Source of the DNA: Pseudarthrobacter defluvii
Lineage (GTDB): Bacteria > Actinomycetota > Actinomycetes > Actinomycetales > Micrococcaceae
Direction of reading: 5' to 3'
DNA: 64,000 nucleotides
Assembly: GCF_030323865.1 (NCBI RefSeq)
Contig: NZ_CP066362.1
Span: 3,782,001-3,846,000 of the forward strand
The notes under the pieces are model-generated. The model was not told the DNA's origin, made no database searches, and worked only from the letters and a program-made list of their open reading frames with translations. Below, one piece after another: positions 9,907-18,488 of this stretch. The translations under genes and the position numbers were made by a program. Position 1 is the first letter of the stretch. Each line of letters begins with the position of its first letter.

Positions 9907-11807
9907 CGCGGCTGCGCGCCCGGTTCCCCGCTCTTGAGCAGGGGGCCGAAGAACGCCCCCAGCTCAGCAGTTGCCGTCAGCGGCAGGACGTTGGCCACGT
10001 ACTGGTCCGGGCGGACCACCACTACGGCGCCGTTGCGGTCGATGCCGCGCAGGTCAAAGATGTCGGCCTTGGGATCTGTGGCGTACACCTTTTCGTAGTC
10101 GGTCAGCTTGAACGGGCCCACCTGTGGCTTGAAGACGGCGGGCGCGGCGTTGATGTCGACGGCGGTGTGCGGCTGCTGGTAGATGACCTTAAGGTCGAAC
10201 CAGGCGTCCAGGTCCGCGCCGGCGGGGGTGGCGGCCAGCGGGGACTCGGGCGAGTTTGCAAACCAGTCGGCAAGCTTGTCCGTGGCGGAGTTGGTGCCGG
10301 GCAAGGCGGGATCGGCGAAGACGTAGATCCGCCAGCGCCCGTCGGCGGTGGCGTGGTGGCCCAGGTGGATGGGGTTGGTGTCGCCCACCCGCATCACGGG
10401 TGCGGACTTGAAGCGCTTGCCCACGGGGAACCCGGCAGCCAGGTCCTGGTGGTCGCTGCTGCCAACGATCAGCGACGGCGTGTACTGGGTCATGAAGCCG
10501 GCCGGGAATTCCGCCGTCTGCACGTAGAAGTCCTCGAGGTCGGAGGGGTGCTCGAACTCCTCCGGCTTCTTGGCCATCATGGTGGACCATTCCTTGTCGA
10601 AGTCGATCAGGTTCTTGGCCACCACCTGGCGCTCCTCGGAGTAGGTGCTCAGCAGGCTCTCGGGGCTGCGGCCTTCCAGGACGTGGCCCAGTTTCCAGGC
10701 AATGTTGAAGCCGTCCTGCATGGACACGTTCATGCCCTGGCCGGCCTTGGCGCTGTGCGTATGGCAGGCGTCGCCGGTGATGAACACGCGCGGGGTGCGC
10801 GTGCCGCGCTCCGCCGGCAGGACGTCGTCGAACCTGTCCGTGAGGCGGTGCCCCACTTCGTAGACGCTGTGCCACGCGACGTTCCGTACGTCCAGGGTGT
10901 AGGGGTGCAGGATCTCGTTGGCCTTGGCGATGATCTCCTCGATGGAGGTGTCCCGCACCGAGTGCTGGCTGTTGGGATCAACTTCGCCCAGGTCCACGTA
11001 CATACGGAACAGGTGGCCGCCCTCGCGTGGAATGTGCAGGATGCTGCCCTTTTCGCCCTGGATGGCGCACTTGGTGCGGATGTCCGGGAAGTTGGTGACG
11101 GCGAGCACGTCCATGACGCCCCAGGCGTGGTTGGCCTGGTCGCCGGCCAGGGTGCAGCCGATTGCCTGGCGGACCTTGCTGCGGGCACCATCGGAACCCA
11201 CCACATACTTGGCGCGGACAATCCGGTCCCGGCCTTCGTTGGGTCCGGCAGTGTGGCGGAGCGTGACGGTCACCGGGTAGTCGCCGCTGTCCGCCACCTC
11301 CAGGCCCTGGAACTCGTAGCCGTAATCGGGCTTGAGGCGGGTGGGTGAGTTTGCGGCGAATTCGGCGAAGTAGTCCAGGACGCGGGCCTGGTTGACGATC
11401 AGGTGCGGGAACTCGCTGATGCCCATCTCGTCGTCGACGGCGCGGGCGGTCCGGATGATGTTGGCATGGTTGGCCGGGTCCGGCTTCCAGAACGCCATTT
11501 CGGTGATGCGGTACGCCTCGGCGATGATCCGCTCCGCGAAACCGAAGGCCTGGAACGTCTCCACGCTGCGCGCCTGGATGCCGTCGGCCTGGCCGATGGC
11601 AAGCCTGCCGGGACGGCGTTCGACGATGCGCGTGGTCACGTTGGGGAACATGGACAGCTGCGCGGCGGCGAGCATCCCAGCCGGACCGGAGCCGACGATG
11701 AGGACGTCCACTTCCTCCGGGAGCTCCTCGGGGCGGTTAAGTCCGACGCCGGCGGCCGGTTGGACGCGGGGGTCTCCGGATACGTATCCGTGGTGGTGGA
11801 ACTGCAC
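9882..11807 (-). CDS. FAD-dependent aromatic hydroxylase, 3-hydroxybenzoate 4-monooxygenase / phenol 2-monooxygenase family
   Basis: Single-component NAD(P)H-dependent flavin monooxygenase, 641 residues. It shows the FAD motif DVLIVGSGPAGMLAAA (GSGPAG at 39-44), the second FAD/NADPH segment YVVGSDGARSKVR, the GD motif VFITGDACHTHSAKAGQGMN, and the C-terminal thioredoxin-like domain typical of phenol hydroxylases and MobA. The GTG start (11805-11807) is preceded by GAGGAAAG. It is divergent from the homoprotocatechuate operon, so it may supply that pathway by hydroxylating 3- or 4-hydroxyphenylacetate. Sequence type alone would suggest 3-hydroxybenzoate to protocatechuate, so the substrate is uncertain. 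Its end overlaps pheA by 25 bp. Confidence 0.87.
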   Translation of the reverse strand: MQFHHHGYVSGDPRVQPAAGVGLNRPEELPEEVDVLIVGSGPAGMLAAAQLSMFPNVTTRIVERRPGRLAIGQADGIQARSVETFQAFGFAERIIAEAYRITEMAFWKPDPANHANIIRTARAVDDEMGISEFPHLIVNQARVLDYFAEFAANSPTRLKPDYGYEFQGLEVADSGDYPVTVTLRHTAGPNEGRDRIVRAKYVVGSDGARSKVRQAIGCTLAGDQANHAWGVMDVLAVTNFPDIRTKCAIQGEKGSILHIPREGGHLFRMYVDLGEVDPNSQHSVRDTSIEEIIAKANEILHPYTLDVRNVAWHSVYEVGHRLTDRFDDVLPAERGTRTPRVFITGDACHTHSAKAGQGMNVSMQDGFNIAWKLGHVLEGRSPESLLSTYSEERQVVAKNLIDFDKEWSTMMAKKPEEFEHPSDLEDFYVQTAEFPAGFMTQYTPSLIVGSSDHQDLAAGFPVGKRFKSAPVMRVGDTNPIHLGHHATADGRWRIYVFADPALPGTNSATDKLADWFANSPESPLAATPAGADLDAWFDLKVIYQQPHTAVDINAAPAVFKPQVGPFKLTDYEKVYATDPKADIFDLRGIDRNGAVVVVRPDQYVANVLPLTATAELGAFFGPLLKSGEPGAQPRQAVAAAR

Positions 11808-11848
11808 GGGCTTTCCTCACTTCGTTGTGGCTTGTTCTCAGCAGAGCG

Positions 11849-11883
11849 TGTTCTATATCTGAACAGACGATTCGATAATCGAA
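11849..11883. promoter_or_regulatory. Two palindromes upstream of the monooxygenase
   Basis: TGTTC-N7-GAACA (11849-11865) and the perfect 13-bp palindrome TTCGATAATCGAA (11871-11883) lie 42 to 76 bp upstream of the monooxygenase start, within the divergent promoter region. They look like operators for a dimeric regulator; the protein is not identified. Confidence 0.5.
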
Positions 11884-11999
11884 AACTAACTTGATTTCCA
11901 CTGTACGCCGCATGTGACGAGGGCGACAAGTGGCAACAATCAGGCCTGAAATCTCCCGGGATTTAGGGGTTGACGGATCCCGCGAAAGCGGTAATAGTG

Positions 12000-12011
12000 A
12001 TCGTATACGAT
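12000..12011. promoter_or_regulatory. Palindrome ATCGTATACGAT, candidate GntR operator
   Basis: A perfect 12-bp palindrome centred on GTATAC, 25 bp before the proposed start of the FAH-RraA gene. GTA-TAC fits the GTM-N0/1-KAC core reported for FadR-type GntR regulators. The GntR gene two positions downstream in the same operon is the natural candidate, which would make the operon autoregulated (inference). Confidence 0.6.
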
Positions 12012-12035
12012 TTCGTACCTGATGAGGAGAAGGCT

Positions 12036-13499
12036 TTGGAGCAGGTCAACGGCGACACCCTGGCAGCAGCACGCAAGGTGATCGCGGTGCACATCAACTA
12101 CCCCAGCCGGGCGGCGCAGCGTGGCCGTGCCCCGGCGCAGCCCTCCTACTTCCTCAAGCCTTCCAGCTCCCTGGCCGTGAGCGGAAGCCCTGTTGAGCGG
12201 CCGGCCGGCTGTGAACTGCTCGGCTATGAGGGCGAGATTGCCCTGGTGATCGGCAAGGCCGCCCGCCGCGTTTCGATCGAGGACGCCTGGAGCCACGTCG
12301 CCGCCGTCACCGCCAGCAATGACCTCGGCGTCTACGACCTGCGCTACGCGGACAAGGGTTCCAACCTCCGGTCCAAGGGTGGGGACGGGTTCACCCCGGT
12401 GGGCCCGGCACTGATTCCGGCAGACGCCGTCGACCCTTCAAAGCTGCGCATCCGCACCTGGCATAACGGCGAGCCGGTCCAGGACGACACCACGGAAGAC
12501 CTGCTCTTCCCGTTCGCCCGCCTTGTGGCGGACCTGTCCCAGCTGCTCACCCTCGAAGAGGGGGACATCATCCTTACCGGCACCCCAGCCGGCGCCTCCG
12601 TCGCAAAGCCCGGAGACATCCTGGAGGTGGAGGTGGACACTTTTGATGGTGCGCTGTCCACCGGCCGCCTGGTCACCACTGTTGAGGAAGGCACGACGCC
12701 GTTCGCTGACTTTGGTGCCCGGCCCAAGGTTGATGACCTGCAGCGGGAGGAGGCCTACGGGTCCCGCGAAGCCGCAGGACTTGCCACAGTTTCTCCTGCC
12801 CTCTCCCCCGAGCTGAAGGCCAAGCTTGAGTCGGTGGCCACCGCAACATTGTCCTCGCAGCTGCGCAAACGCGGCCTTAACAACGTGAGTATCGACGGGC
12901 TGCAGGCCACCCGACCGGACCGGCGCGTGGTGGGCCTGGCCCGCACGCTGCGCTACGTCCCCAACCGCGAGGACCTGTTCAAGACCCACGGCGGTGGCTT
13001 CAACGCGCAAAAGAAGGCCATCGACTCCGTCAACGAAGGCGAAATCCTGGTCATGGAGGCCCGTGGGGAAAAGGGCACCGGCACGGTAGGGGACATCCTG
13101 GCCCTGCGCGCCCAGGTCCGCGGCGCAGCCGCCATCATCACCGACGGCGGCGTCCGCGACTATTCAGCCGTGGCGGACCTGGAGATGCCCACCTACTTCG
13201 CCAACCCGCACCCAGCCGTCCTGGGCCGCCGCCACATCCCCTGGGACACGGACATCACCATCGCCTGCGGCGGCGCCACCGTGCAGCCCGGCGACATCAT
13301 CGTGGCCGACTCGGACGGCATCCTGGTGATCCCGCCGGCCGTCGCCGAGGAACTGGTGGACGACTGCATCCAGCAGGAGAAGGAAGAGGCCTTCATCTTC
13401 GAGATGGTCAAGCAGGGCAACAGCGTGGACGGCCTCTACCCGATGAACGCCGAATGGCAGAACAGGTACAAGCAGTGGGCAGGGAACACCAATGACTGA
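12036..13499 (+). CDS. FAH-domain / RraA-like domain fusion, probable decarboxylase-isomerase of homoprotocatechuate breakdown
   Basis: A 487-residue two-domain protein. Residues about 15-230 are a fumarylacetoacetate-hydrolase fold with the metal-ligand motif GYEGEIALVIG and the signature GDIILTGTPAGA. Residues about 255-465 are an RraA/HMG-aldolase-like domain with GDILALRAQVRGAAAIITDGG followed by VRD. TTG at 12036 is preferred because GAGGAGAAGG (12024-12033) precedes it; an in-frame TTG at 11970 reads across the palindrome. First gene of the hpa operon. In enterobacteria this step is done by HpaG, made of two FAH domains. Here one half may be replaced by the RraA domain, a fold known for oxaloacetate decarboxylase activity. 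Its last 8 bases overlap the GntR gene. Confidence 0.82.
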   Translation: MEQVNGDTLAAARKVIAVHINYPSRAAQRGRAPAQPSYFLKPSSSLAVSGSPVERPAGCELLGYEGEIALVIGKAARRVSIEDAWSHVAAVTASNDLGVYDLRYADKGSNLRSKGGDGFTPVGPALIPADAVDPSKLRIRTWHNGEPVQDDTTEDLLFPFARLVADLSQLLTLEEGDIILTGTPAGASVAKPGDILEVEVDTFDGALSTGRLVTTVEEGTTPFADFGARPKVDDLQREEAYGSREAAGLATVSPALSPELKAKLESVATATLSSQLRKRGLNNVSIDGLQATRPDRRVVGLARTLRYVPNREDLFKTHGGGFNAQKKAIDSVNEGEILVMEARGEKGTGTVGDILALRAQVRGAAAIITDGGVRDYSAVADLEMPTYFANPHPAVLGRRHIPWDTDITIACGGATVQPGDIIVADSDGILVIPPAVAEELVDDCIQQEKEEAFIFEMVKQGNSVDGLYPMNAEWQNRYKQWAGNTND

Positions 13500-14175
13500 C
13501 ACAACATTGACCGGGGTGCCGGTTTCCAACGCCGCGGTCGGCAGCAAGGCGGAGCAGGCCTATCAGGCCGTCAAGGCCCGGATCGTGGAAGGCACGTACA
13601 CCCCCGGCTACCGGCTGGTCCTGGGTTCGATCGCCAAGGACCTGGGGTTCAGCGTGGTCCCGGTCCGGGAAGCCATCCGGCGGCTCGAGGCCGAGGGCCT
13701 GGTGACCTTCGAACGGAATGTCGGCGCCACGGTGGCGGGGATCGACCCCACCGAGTATCTGTACACGATGCAGACACTCAGCATCGTCGAGGGTGCCGCC
13801 ACCGCAATGTCCGCTCCGCTGATCGACTCCGGCGCTGTAGCCCGGGCCCGCGCCGTGAACCAGGAGATGCGCGAATGCCTTGAGCACTTCGATCCCGTCC
13901 GGTTCACCCAGCTCAACCAGGACTTCCACAGCGTCCTGTTCGAGCACTGCCCCAACCCGCACATCCTGGACCTCGTCCACCGCGGCTGGAATCGGCTCGC
14001 AGCCATCCGTTCCTCAACCTTCCGCTTCGTCCCCGGCCGCGCCCGCGACTCCGTGGACGAACACGAGAACCTGCTGAAGCTCATCGAAACCGGAGCTGAC
14101 GCAGACGCCATCGAAAAAGCAGCCCGCCTCCACCGGACCGCCACTCTCGACGCCTACCTCGCCCAAACCACCTAG
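13492..14175 (+). CDS. GntR-family (FCD) regulator inside the hpa operon
   Basis: 227 residues. The winged helix is IAKDLGFSVVPVREAIRRLE (about 44-63) and the FCD ligand domain shows the histidine-rich metal/ligand pattern LNQDFHSVLFEH, SVDEHENLL and AARLHRTATL. Start and upstream stop overlap by 8 bp, so it is translationally coupled to the FAH-RraA gene. It probably represses the homoprotocatechuate operon until a pathway aromatic is present, acting through the GTATAC-centred palindrome at 12000; both points are inferred from position and family. Confidence 0.9.
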   Translation: MTDTTLTGVPVSNAAVGSKAEQAYQAVKARIVEGTYTPGYRLVLGSIAKDLGFSVVPVREAIRRLEAEGLVTFERNVGATVAGIDPTEYLYTMQTLSIVEGAATAMSAPLIDSGAVARARAVNQEMRECLEHFDPVRFTQLNQDFHSVLFEHCPNPHILDLVHRGWNRLAAIRSSTFRFVPGRARDSVDEHENLLKLIETGADADAIEKAARLHRTATLDAYLAQTT

Positions 14176-14238
14176 CCGCTCTGCCCGGCAGAACGCACAC
14201 ACCACCTGTACGCAAAGAACACAGTAAGGACTTCAACG

Positions 14239-15750
14239 ATGACTGCCTCTGTAGAAACCGCCAAGCACTACGTTCCCGAGGATCTGCCCACGCACATCCA
14301 GCACTGCATCAACGGCCAGTTCGTGGACTCGGTCTCGGGAAAGACGTTCGACGTCCTGGACCCGGTCTCCAACCGCAACTACGCCACCGCCGCAGCAGGC
14401 CAGAAGGAAGACATCGACCTGGCCGTCGCCGCTGCCCGCGAAGCCTTCACCAACGGCCCCTGGCCGAAGATGAAGCCGCGTGAGCGTGCCCGCGTCCTCA
14501 ACAAAATCGCCGACGCGGTCGAAGCGCAGGAAGCCCGCCTGGCCGAACTCGAAACCTTCGACACCGGCCTGCCCATCACCCAGGCCAAGGGGCAGGCCCT
14601 GCGCGCAGCCGAGAACTTCCGGTTCTTCGCGGACCTGATCGTGGCCCAGTTCGATGACGCGATGAAGGTCCCCGGCTCGCAGATCAACTACGTGAACCGC
14701 AAGCCGATCGGCGTCGCCGGCCTCATTACCCCGTGGAACACCCCGTTCATGCTGGAGTCCTGGAAGCTCGCCCCGGCACTGGCCACCGGCAACACTGTGG
14801 TTCTCAAGCCCGCCGAGTTCACCCCGCTCTCCGCCTCCCTGTGGGCCACCATCTTCAAGGACGCCGGCCTCCCGGACGGTGTCTTCAACCTGGTCAATGG
14901 CCTTGGCGAGGAAGCCGGCGACGCGCTGGTCAAGCACCCGGACGTTCCGTTGATCTCCTTCACCGGCGAGACCACCACGGGCCAGACGATCTTCCGCAAC
15001 GCCGCCGCGAACCTCAAGGGCCTGTCCATGGAGCTTGGCGGCAAGTCCCCCTGCGTCGTCTTCGCTGATGCGGACCTGGACGCCGCCATTGACTCCGCGC
15101 TGTTCGGCGTCTTCTCCCTCAACGGCGAGCGCTGCACCGCCGGCTCCCGCATCCTGGTTGAGCGCGCCATCTACGACGAGTTCTGCGAGAAATACGCCGC
15201 CCGGGCCAAGAACATCGTGGTGGGCGATCCCCACGACCCCAAGACCCAGGTGGGCGCCCTGGTCCACCCGGAGCACTACGAGAAGGTGGCATCCTACGTG
15301 GAGATCGGCAAGTCCGAGGGCCGGCTCCTGGCCGGCGGCGGCCGCCCGGACCACCTGCCCGAAGGCAACTACATCGCACCCACGGTGTTTGCCGACGTCG
15401 CCCCTGACGCCCGGATCTTCCAGGAGGAAATCTTCGGACCCGTCGTGGCCATCACCCCGTTCGAGAACGATGACGAGGCCCTCGCCCTGGCCAACAACAC
15501 CAAGTACGGCCTGGCCGCCTACATCTGGACCCAGAACCTGACCCGGGCGCACAACTTCTCCCAGAACGTGGAGGCCGGCATGGTCTGGCTGAACAGCCAC
15601 AACGTCCGCGACCTGCGCACCCCGTTCGGCGGCGTCAAGGCCTCGGGCCTGGGCCACGAGGGCGGCTACCGTTCCATCGACTTCTACACCGACCAGCAGG
15701 CCGTGCACATCACGCTCGGCTCCGTCCACACCCCTAAGTTCGGCGCCTAA
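14239..15750 (+). CDS. hpaE: 5-carboxymethyl-2-hydroxymuconate semialdehyde dehydrogenase
   Basis: NAD-dependent aldehyde dehydrogenase of 503 residues that oxidises the ring-cleavage product of homoprotocatechuate. The general-base Glu265 lies in SMELGGKSP and the catalytic Cys299 in NGERCTAGSR, and the cofactor motif FTGETTTGQ is present. An ATG start follows TAAGGA. Its place between the regulator and the extradiol dioxygenase, with hydratase and aldolase genes following, identifies it as HpaE over other family members. Confidence 0.92.
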   Translation: MTASVETAKHYVPEDLPTHIQHCINGQFVDSVSGKTFDVLDPVSNRNYATAAAGQKEDIDLAVAAAREAFTNGPWPKMKPRERARVLNKIADAVEAQEARLAELETFDTGLPITQAKGQALRAAENFRFFADLIVAQFDDAMKVPGSQINYVNRKPIGVAGLITPWNTPFMLESWKLAPALATGNTVVLKPAEFTPLSASLWATIFKDAGLPDGVFNLVNGLGEEAGDALVKHPDVPLISFTGETTTGQTIFRNAAANLKGLSMELGGKSPCVVFADADLDAAIDSALFGVFSLNGERCTAGSRILVERAIYDEFCEKYAARAKNIVVGDPHDPKTQVGALVHPEHYEKVASYVEIGKSEGRLLAGGGRPDHLPEGNYIAPTVFADVAPDARIFQEEIFGPVVAITPFENDDEALALANNTKYGLAAYIWTQNLTRAHNFSQNVEAGMVWLNSHNVRDLRTPFGGVKASGLGHEGGYRSIDFYTDQQAVHITLGSVHTPKFGA

Positions 15751-15805
15751 GCCAGCCGGCCGCCGTCGTACTTTCCAAGCCCCCTTTCAAAGAAGAGAGA
15801 ATCCA

Positions 15806-16891
15806 ATGACCAACTTCGTTCCCACCCCCACCGTCCCGGCTCCGGACATCGTCCGCTGCGCCTACATGGAAATCGTGGTCACCGACCTCGCCAAGTCCCG
15901 CGAGTTCTATGTGGACGTCCTGGGCCTGCACGTCACCGAAGAGGACGAGAACGCAATCTACCTACGCTCCCTGGAGGAGTTCATCCACCACAACCTGGTG
16001 TTGCGCAAGGGCCCCATCGCCGCTGTCGCCGCCTTCGCCTACCGGGTGAAGTCCCCCGCCGAGGTGGACGCCGCCGAGGCCTACTACAAGGAACTCGGCT
16101 GCCGGGTGGAGCGCCGCAAGGAAGGCTTCACCAAGGGCATCGGCGACTCCGTGCGCGTCGAGGACCCGCTGGGCTTCCCCTACGAGTTCTTCTACGACGT
16201 GGAGCACGTGGAACGCCTCACCCAGCGCTACGACCTCTACTCCGCCGGTGAACTGGTCCGGCTGGACCACTTCAACCAAGTCACCCCGGACGTCCCCAAG
16301 GGCCGCAAATACCTGGAAGACCTGGGCTTCCGCGTCTCAGAGGACATCAAGGACTCCGACGGCGTCACCTACGCCGCGTGGATGCACCGCAAGCAGACCG
16401 TCCACGACACCGCCCTGACCGGCGGCAACGGCCCGCGGATGCACCACGTTGCCTTCGCCACGCACGAGAAGCACAACATCATCCAGATCTGCGACAAGAT
16501 GGGCGCCCTGCGCATCAGCGACCGGATCGAACGCGGCCCCGGCCGGCACGGCGTCTCCAACGCCTTCTACCTCTACATCCTGGACCCCGACGGCCACCGT
16601 ATCGAGATCTACACCCAGGACTACTACACCGGCGACCCGGACAACCCCACCATCACTTGGGACGTCCACGACAACCAGCGCCGCGACTGGTGGGGCAACC
16701 CCGTGGTCCCGTCCTGGTACACCGAGGCCTCCCTGGTCCTGGACCTGGATGGCAACCCGCAGCCGGTGATCGTCCGCGAGGAAAAGTCCGAGATGGCAGT
16801 CACCGTGGGCGCCGATGGCTTCTCCTACACCCGCAAGGAGGGCTCGCCGGAAGGTGACCGGACGGGCTTCAAGCTGGGAGTCCAGGTCTAG
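15806..16891 (+). CDS. hpaD: 3,4-dihydroxyphenylacetate (homoprotocatechuate) 2,3-dioxygenase
   Basis: Type I extradiol ring-cleavage dioxygenase of 361 residues with two vicinal-oxygen-chelate modules. The metal ligands His155 (RLDHFNQ), His214 (RMHHVAFA) and Glu267 (HRIEIYTQ) and the acid/base His200 fall at exactly the numbering known for this family. The sequence strongly resembles MndD of Arthrobacter globiformis, which uses manganese, so Mn dependence is likely but not provable from sequence, since the Fe enzyme has the same ligands. Only 2 nt separate its stop from hpaH. Confidence 0.96.
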   Translation: MTNFVPTPTVPAPDIVRCAYMEIVVTDLAKSREFYVDVLGLHVTEEDENAIYLRSLEEFIHHNLVLRKGPIAAVAAFAYRVKSPAEVDAAEAYYKELGCRVERRKEGFTKGIGDSVRVEDPLGFPYEFFYDVEHVERLTQRYDLYSAGELVRLDHFNQVTPDVPKGRKYLEDLGFRVSEDIKDSDGVTYAAWMHRKQTVHDTALTGGNGPRMHHVAFATHEKHNIIQICDKMGALRISDRIERGPGRHGVSNAFYLYILDPDGHRIEIYTQDYYTGDPDNPTITWDVHDNQRRDWWGNPVVPSWYTEASLVLDLDGNPQPVIVREEKSEMAVTVGADGFSYTRKEGSPEGDRTGFKLGVQV

Positions 16892-16893
16892 CC

Positions 16894-17679
16894 ATGCTGG
16901 AGCCGACGACGATTGAGGCCATCGCAGACGAGCTGGTGGAAGCCGGCCGGACCCGCACCCCTGTTCCCCGCCTGACCGCCCGCTACCCGGAGATGACGGT
17001 GGAGGACTCATACGCGGTGCAGCAGCTGTGGCGGCGCCGCAACGAGGACGCCGGCCGGACCCTGGTGGGGCGCAAGATTGGCCTCACGTCCAAGGCCATG
17101 CAGGCCGCCACCGGCATCACCGAACCGGACTACGGCGCCATCTTCGATGACATGGTGCTGGACACCGGCTGCTCGGTGCAGTGGGACCGGTACACGCACC
17201 CGCGGGTGGAGGTGGAGCTGGCGTTCGTGTTGAAGGACGGGCTGAAGGGCCCGGGCGTCACCATCTTCGATGTCCTGAATGCCACCGACTACGTGGTTCC
17301 GGCCCTCGAGATCCTGGATTCCAGGATCGAGATGGAGGGCCGGACCATCGTGGACACCATCTCCGACAACGCGGCCATGGGTGCCATGGTGATCGGCGGA
17401 AACCCGGTCAAGCCGGACGCTGTGGACCTGCGCTGGGTCTCGGCCATCCTCTACAAGAACCAGACCGTGGAGGAGACCGGCGTGGCCGCCGGCGTCCTGG
17501 ACCACCCCGCCAACGGAGTGCACTGGCTGGCCAACAAGATCGCCGCCCACGGTGACGCCCTGAAGGCCGGGGACATCATCCTGGCCGGGTCCTTCACCCG
17601 GCCCATGTGGGTCTACAAGGGCGACACCGTCCACGCCGACTACGGCCCCCTGGGGAGTGTGACATGCCGCTTCGAATAG
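16894..17679 (+). CDS. hpaH: 2-oxo-hept-4-ene-1,7-dioate hydratase
   Basis: Hydratase of the HpaH/MhpD/fumarylacetoacetate-related family, 261 residues, adding water to 2-oxo-hept-4-ene-1,7-dioate. Characteristic segments are [44 protein letters not shown] and the C-terminal [25 protein letters not shown] (quoted in part: [10 protein letters not shown]). It starts 2 nt after hpaD and its last 16 nt overlap hpaI, consistent with one polycistronic message. Confidence 0.94.
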   Translation: MLEPTTIEAIADELVEAGRTRTPVPRLTARYPEMTVEDSYAVQQLWRRRNEDAGRTLVGRKIGLTSKAMQAATGITEPDYGAIFDDMVLDTGCSVQWDRYTHPRVEVELAFVLKDGLKGPGVTIFDVLNATDYVVPALEILDSRIEMEGRTIVDTISDNAAMGAMVIGGNPVKPDAVDLRWVSAILYKNQTVEETGVAAGVLDHPANGVHWLANKIAAHGDALKAGDIILAGSFTRPMWVYKGDTVHADYGPLGSVTCRFE

Positions 17680-18467
17680 AGGACACCTTCCGGGACGCCT
17701 TAGCCCAGGCGGGCCGGCCCCTCGCCGGCATGTGGGTTTGCTCCGGCAGCCCGCTGGTCGCCGAACTCTGCGCCGGGTCCGGCCTGGACTGGCTGCTGGT
17801 GGACGCCGAGCACAGCCCCAACGGGCTCGAATCCATCCTGGCCCAGCTCCAGGCCATCCACGGCCACCCGGTCCATGCCATGGTCCGGCCGCCCGTGAAC
17901 GACACCGTGCTGATCAAGCAGTACCTGGACCTGGGCGTGCAGAACCTGCTGATCCCCATGGTCAACTCGGTGGCCGAGGCCGAAGCCGCGGTGGCCGCCA
18001 CCCGCTACCCGCCGCAGGGCGTCCGCGGGGTGGGTTCCGCCCTGGCCCGGGCCGCCCGCTGGAATCGGGTCCCGGACTACCTGGCCCGCGCCAATGAGAC
18101 CATCAGCGTCACCGTCCAGATCGAATCCACCTCCGCAGTGGAGTCAGTGGAGGACATCCTGAAGGTGGACGGAGTGGATGCTGTCTTCGTCGGACCCTCC
18201 GACCTCGCCGCCTCCATGGGCCTGTTGGGACAGCAGGAACACCCGGAGGTGCGCGCCGCCGTCGAGCACTGCCTCTCCGCCGCCAAAGCAGCCGGCAAGC
18301 CCGCCGGCGTCAACGCCTTCAACCCCGACACCGCCAAGCGCTACCTCGCGAACGGCGCCGGTTTCATCCTGGTGGGCGCCGACGTCGCCCTCCTCGCCCG
18401 CGGCTCCGAAGCCCTTGCTGCCAAGTTCGTGAAGCCAACCGACGGCGACACCCCGCCCAGCTACTGA
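17664..18467 (+). CDS. hpaI: 4-hydroxy-2-oxo-heptane-1,7-dioate aldolase
   Basis: Class II, metal-dependent pyruvate aldolase of 267 residues, cleaving the pathway intermediate to pyruvate and succinate semialdehyde. Family motifs with catalytic residues are seen: VDAEHSPNG (His), AMVRPP (Arg), VQIESTSAVE (metal Glu) and VGPSDLAASMG (metal Asp). ATG at 17664 lies inside the end of hpaH (16-nt overlap). An upstream GTG at 17607 in the same frame lies well within hpaH and would add non-homologous residues. Confidence 0.95.
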   Translation: MPLRIEDTFRDALAQAGRPLAGMWVCSGSPLVAELCAGSGLDWLLVDAEHSPNGLESILAQLQAIHGHPVHAMVRPPVNDTVLIKQYLDLGVQNLLIPMVNSVAEAEAAVAATRYPPQGVRGVGSALARAARWNRVPDYLARANETISVTVQIESTSAVESVEDILKVDGVDAVFVGPSDLAASMGLLGQQEHPEVRAAVEHCLSAAKAAGKPAGVNAFNPDTAKRYLANGAGFILVGADVALLARGSEALAAKFVKPTDGDTPPSY

Positions 18468-18488
18468 CCAACTTTTAGGACTTATGCA

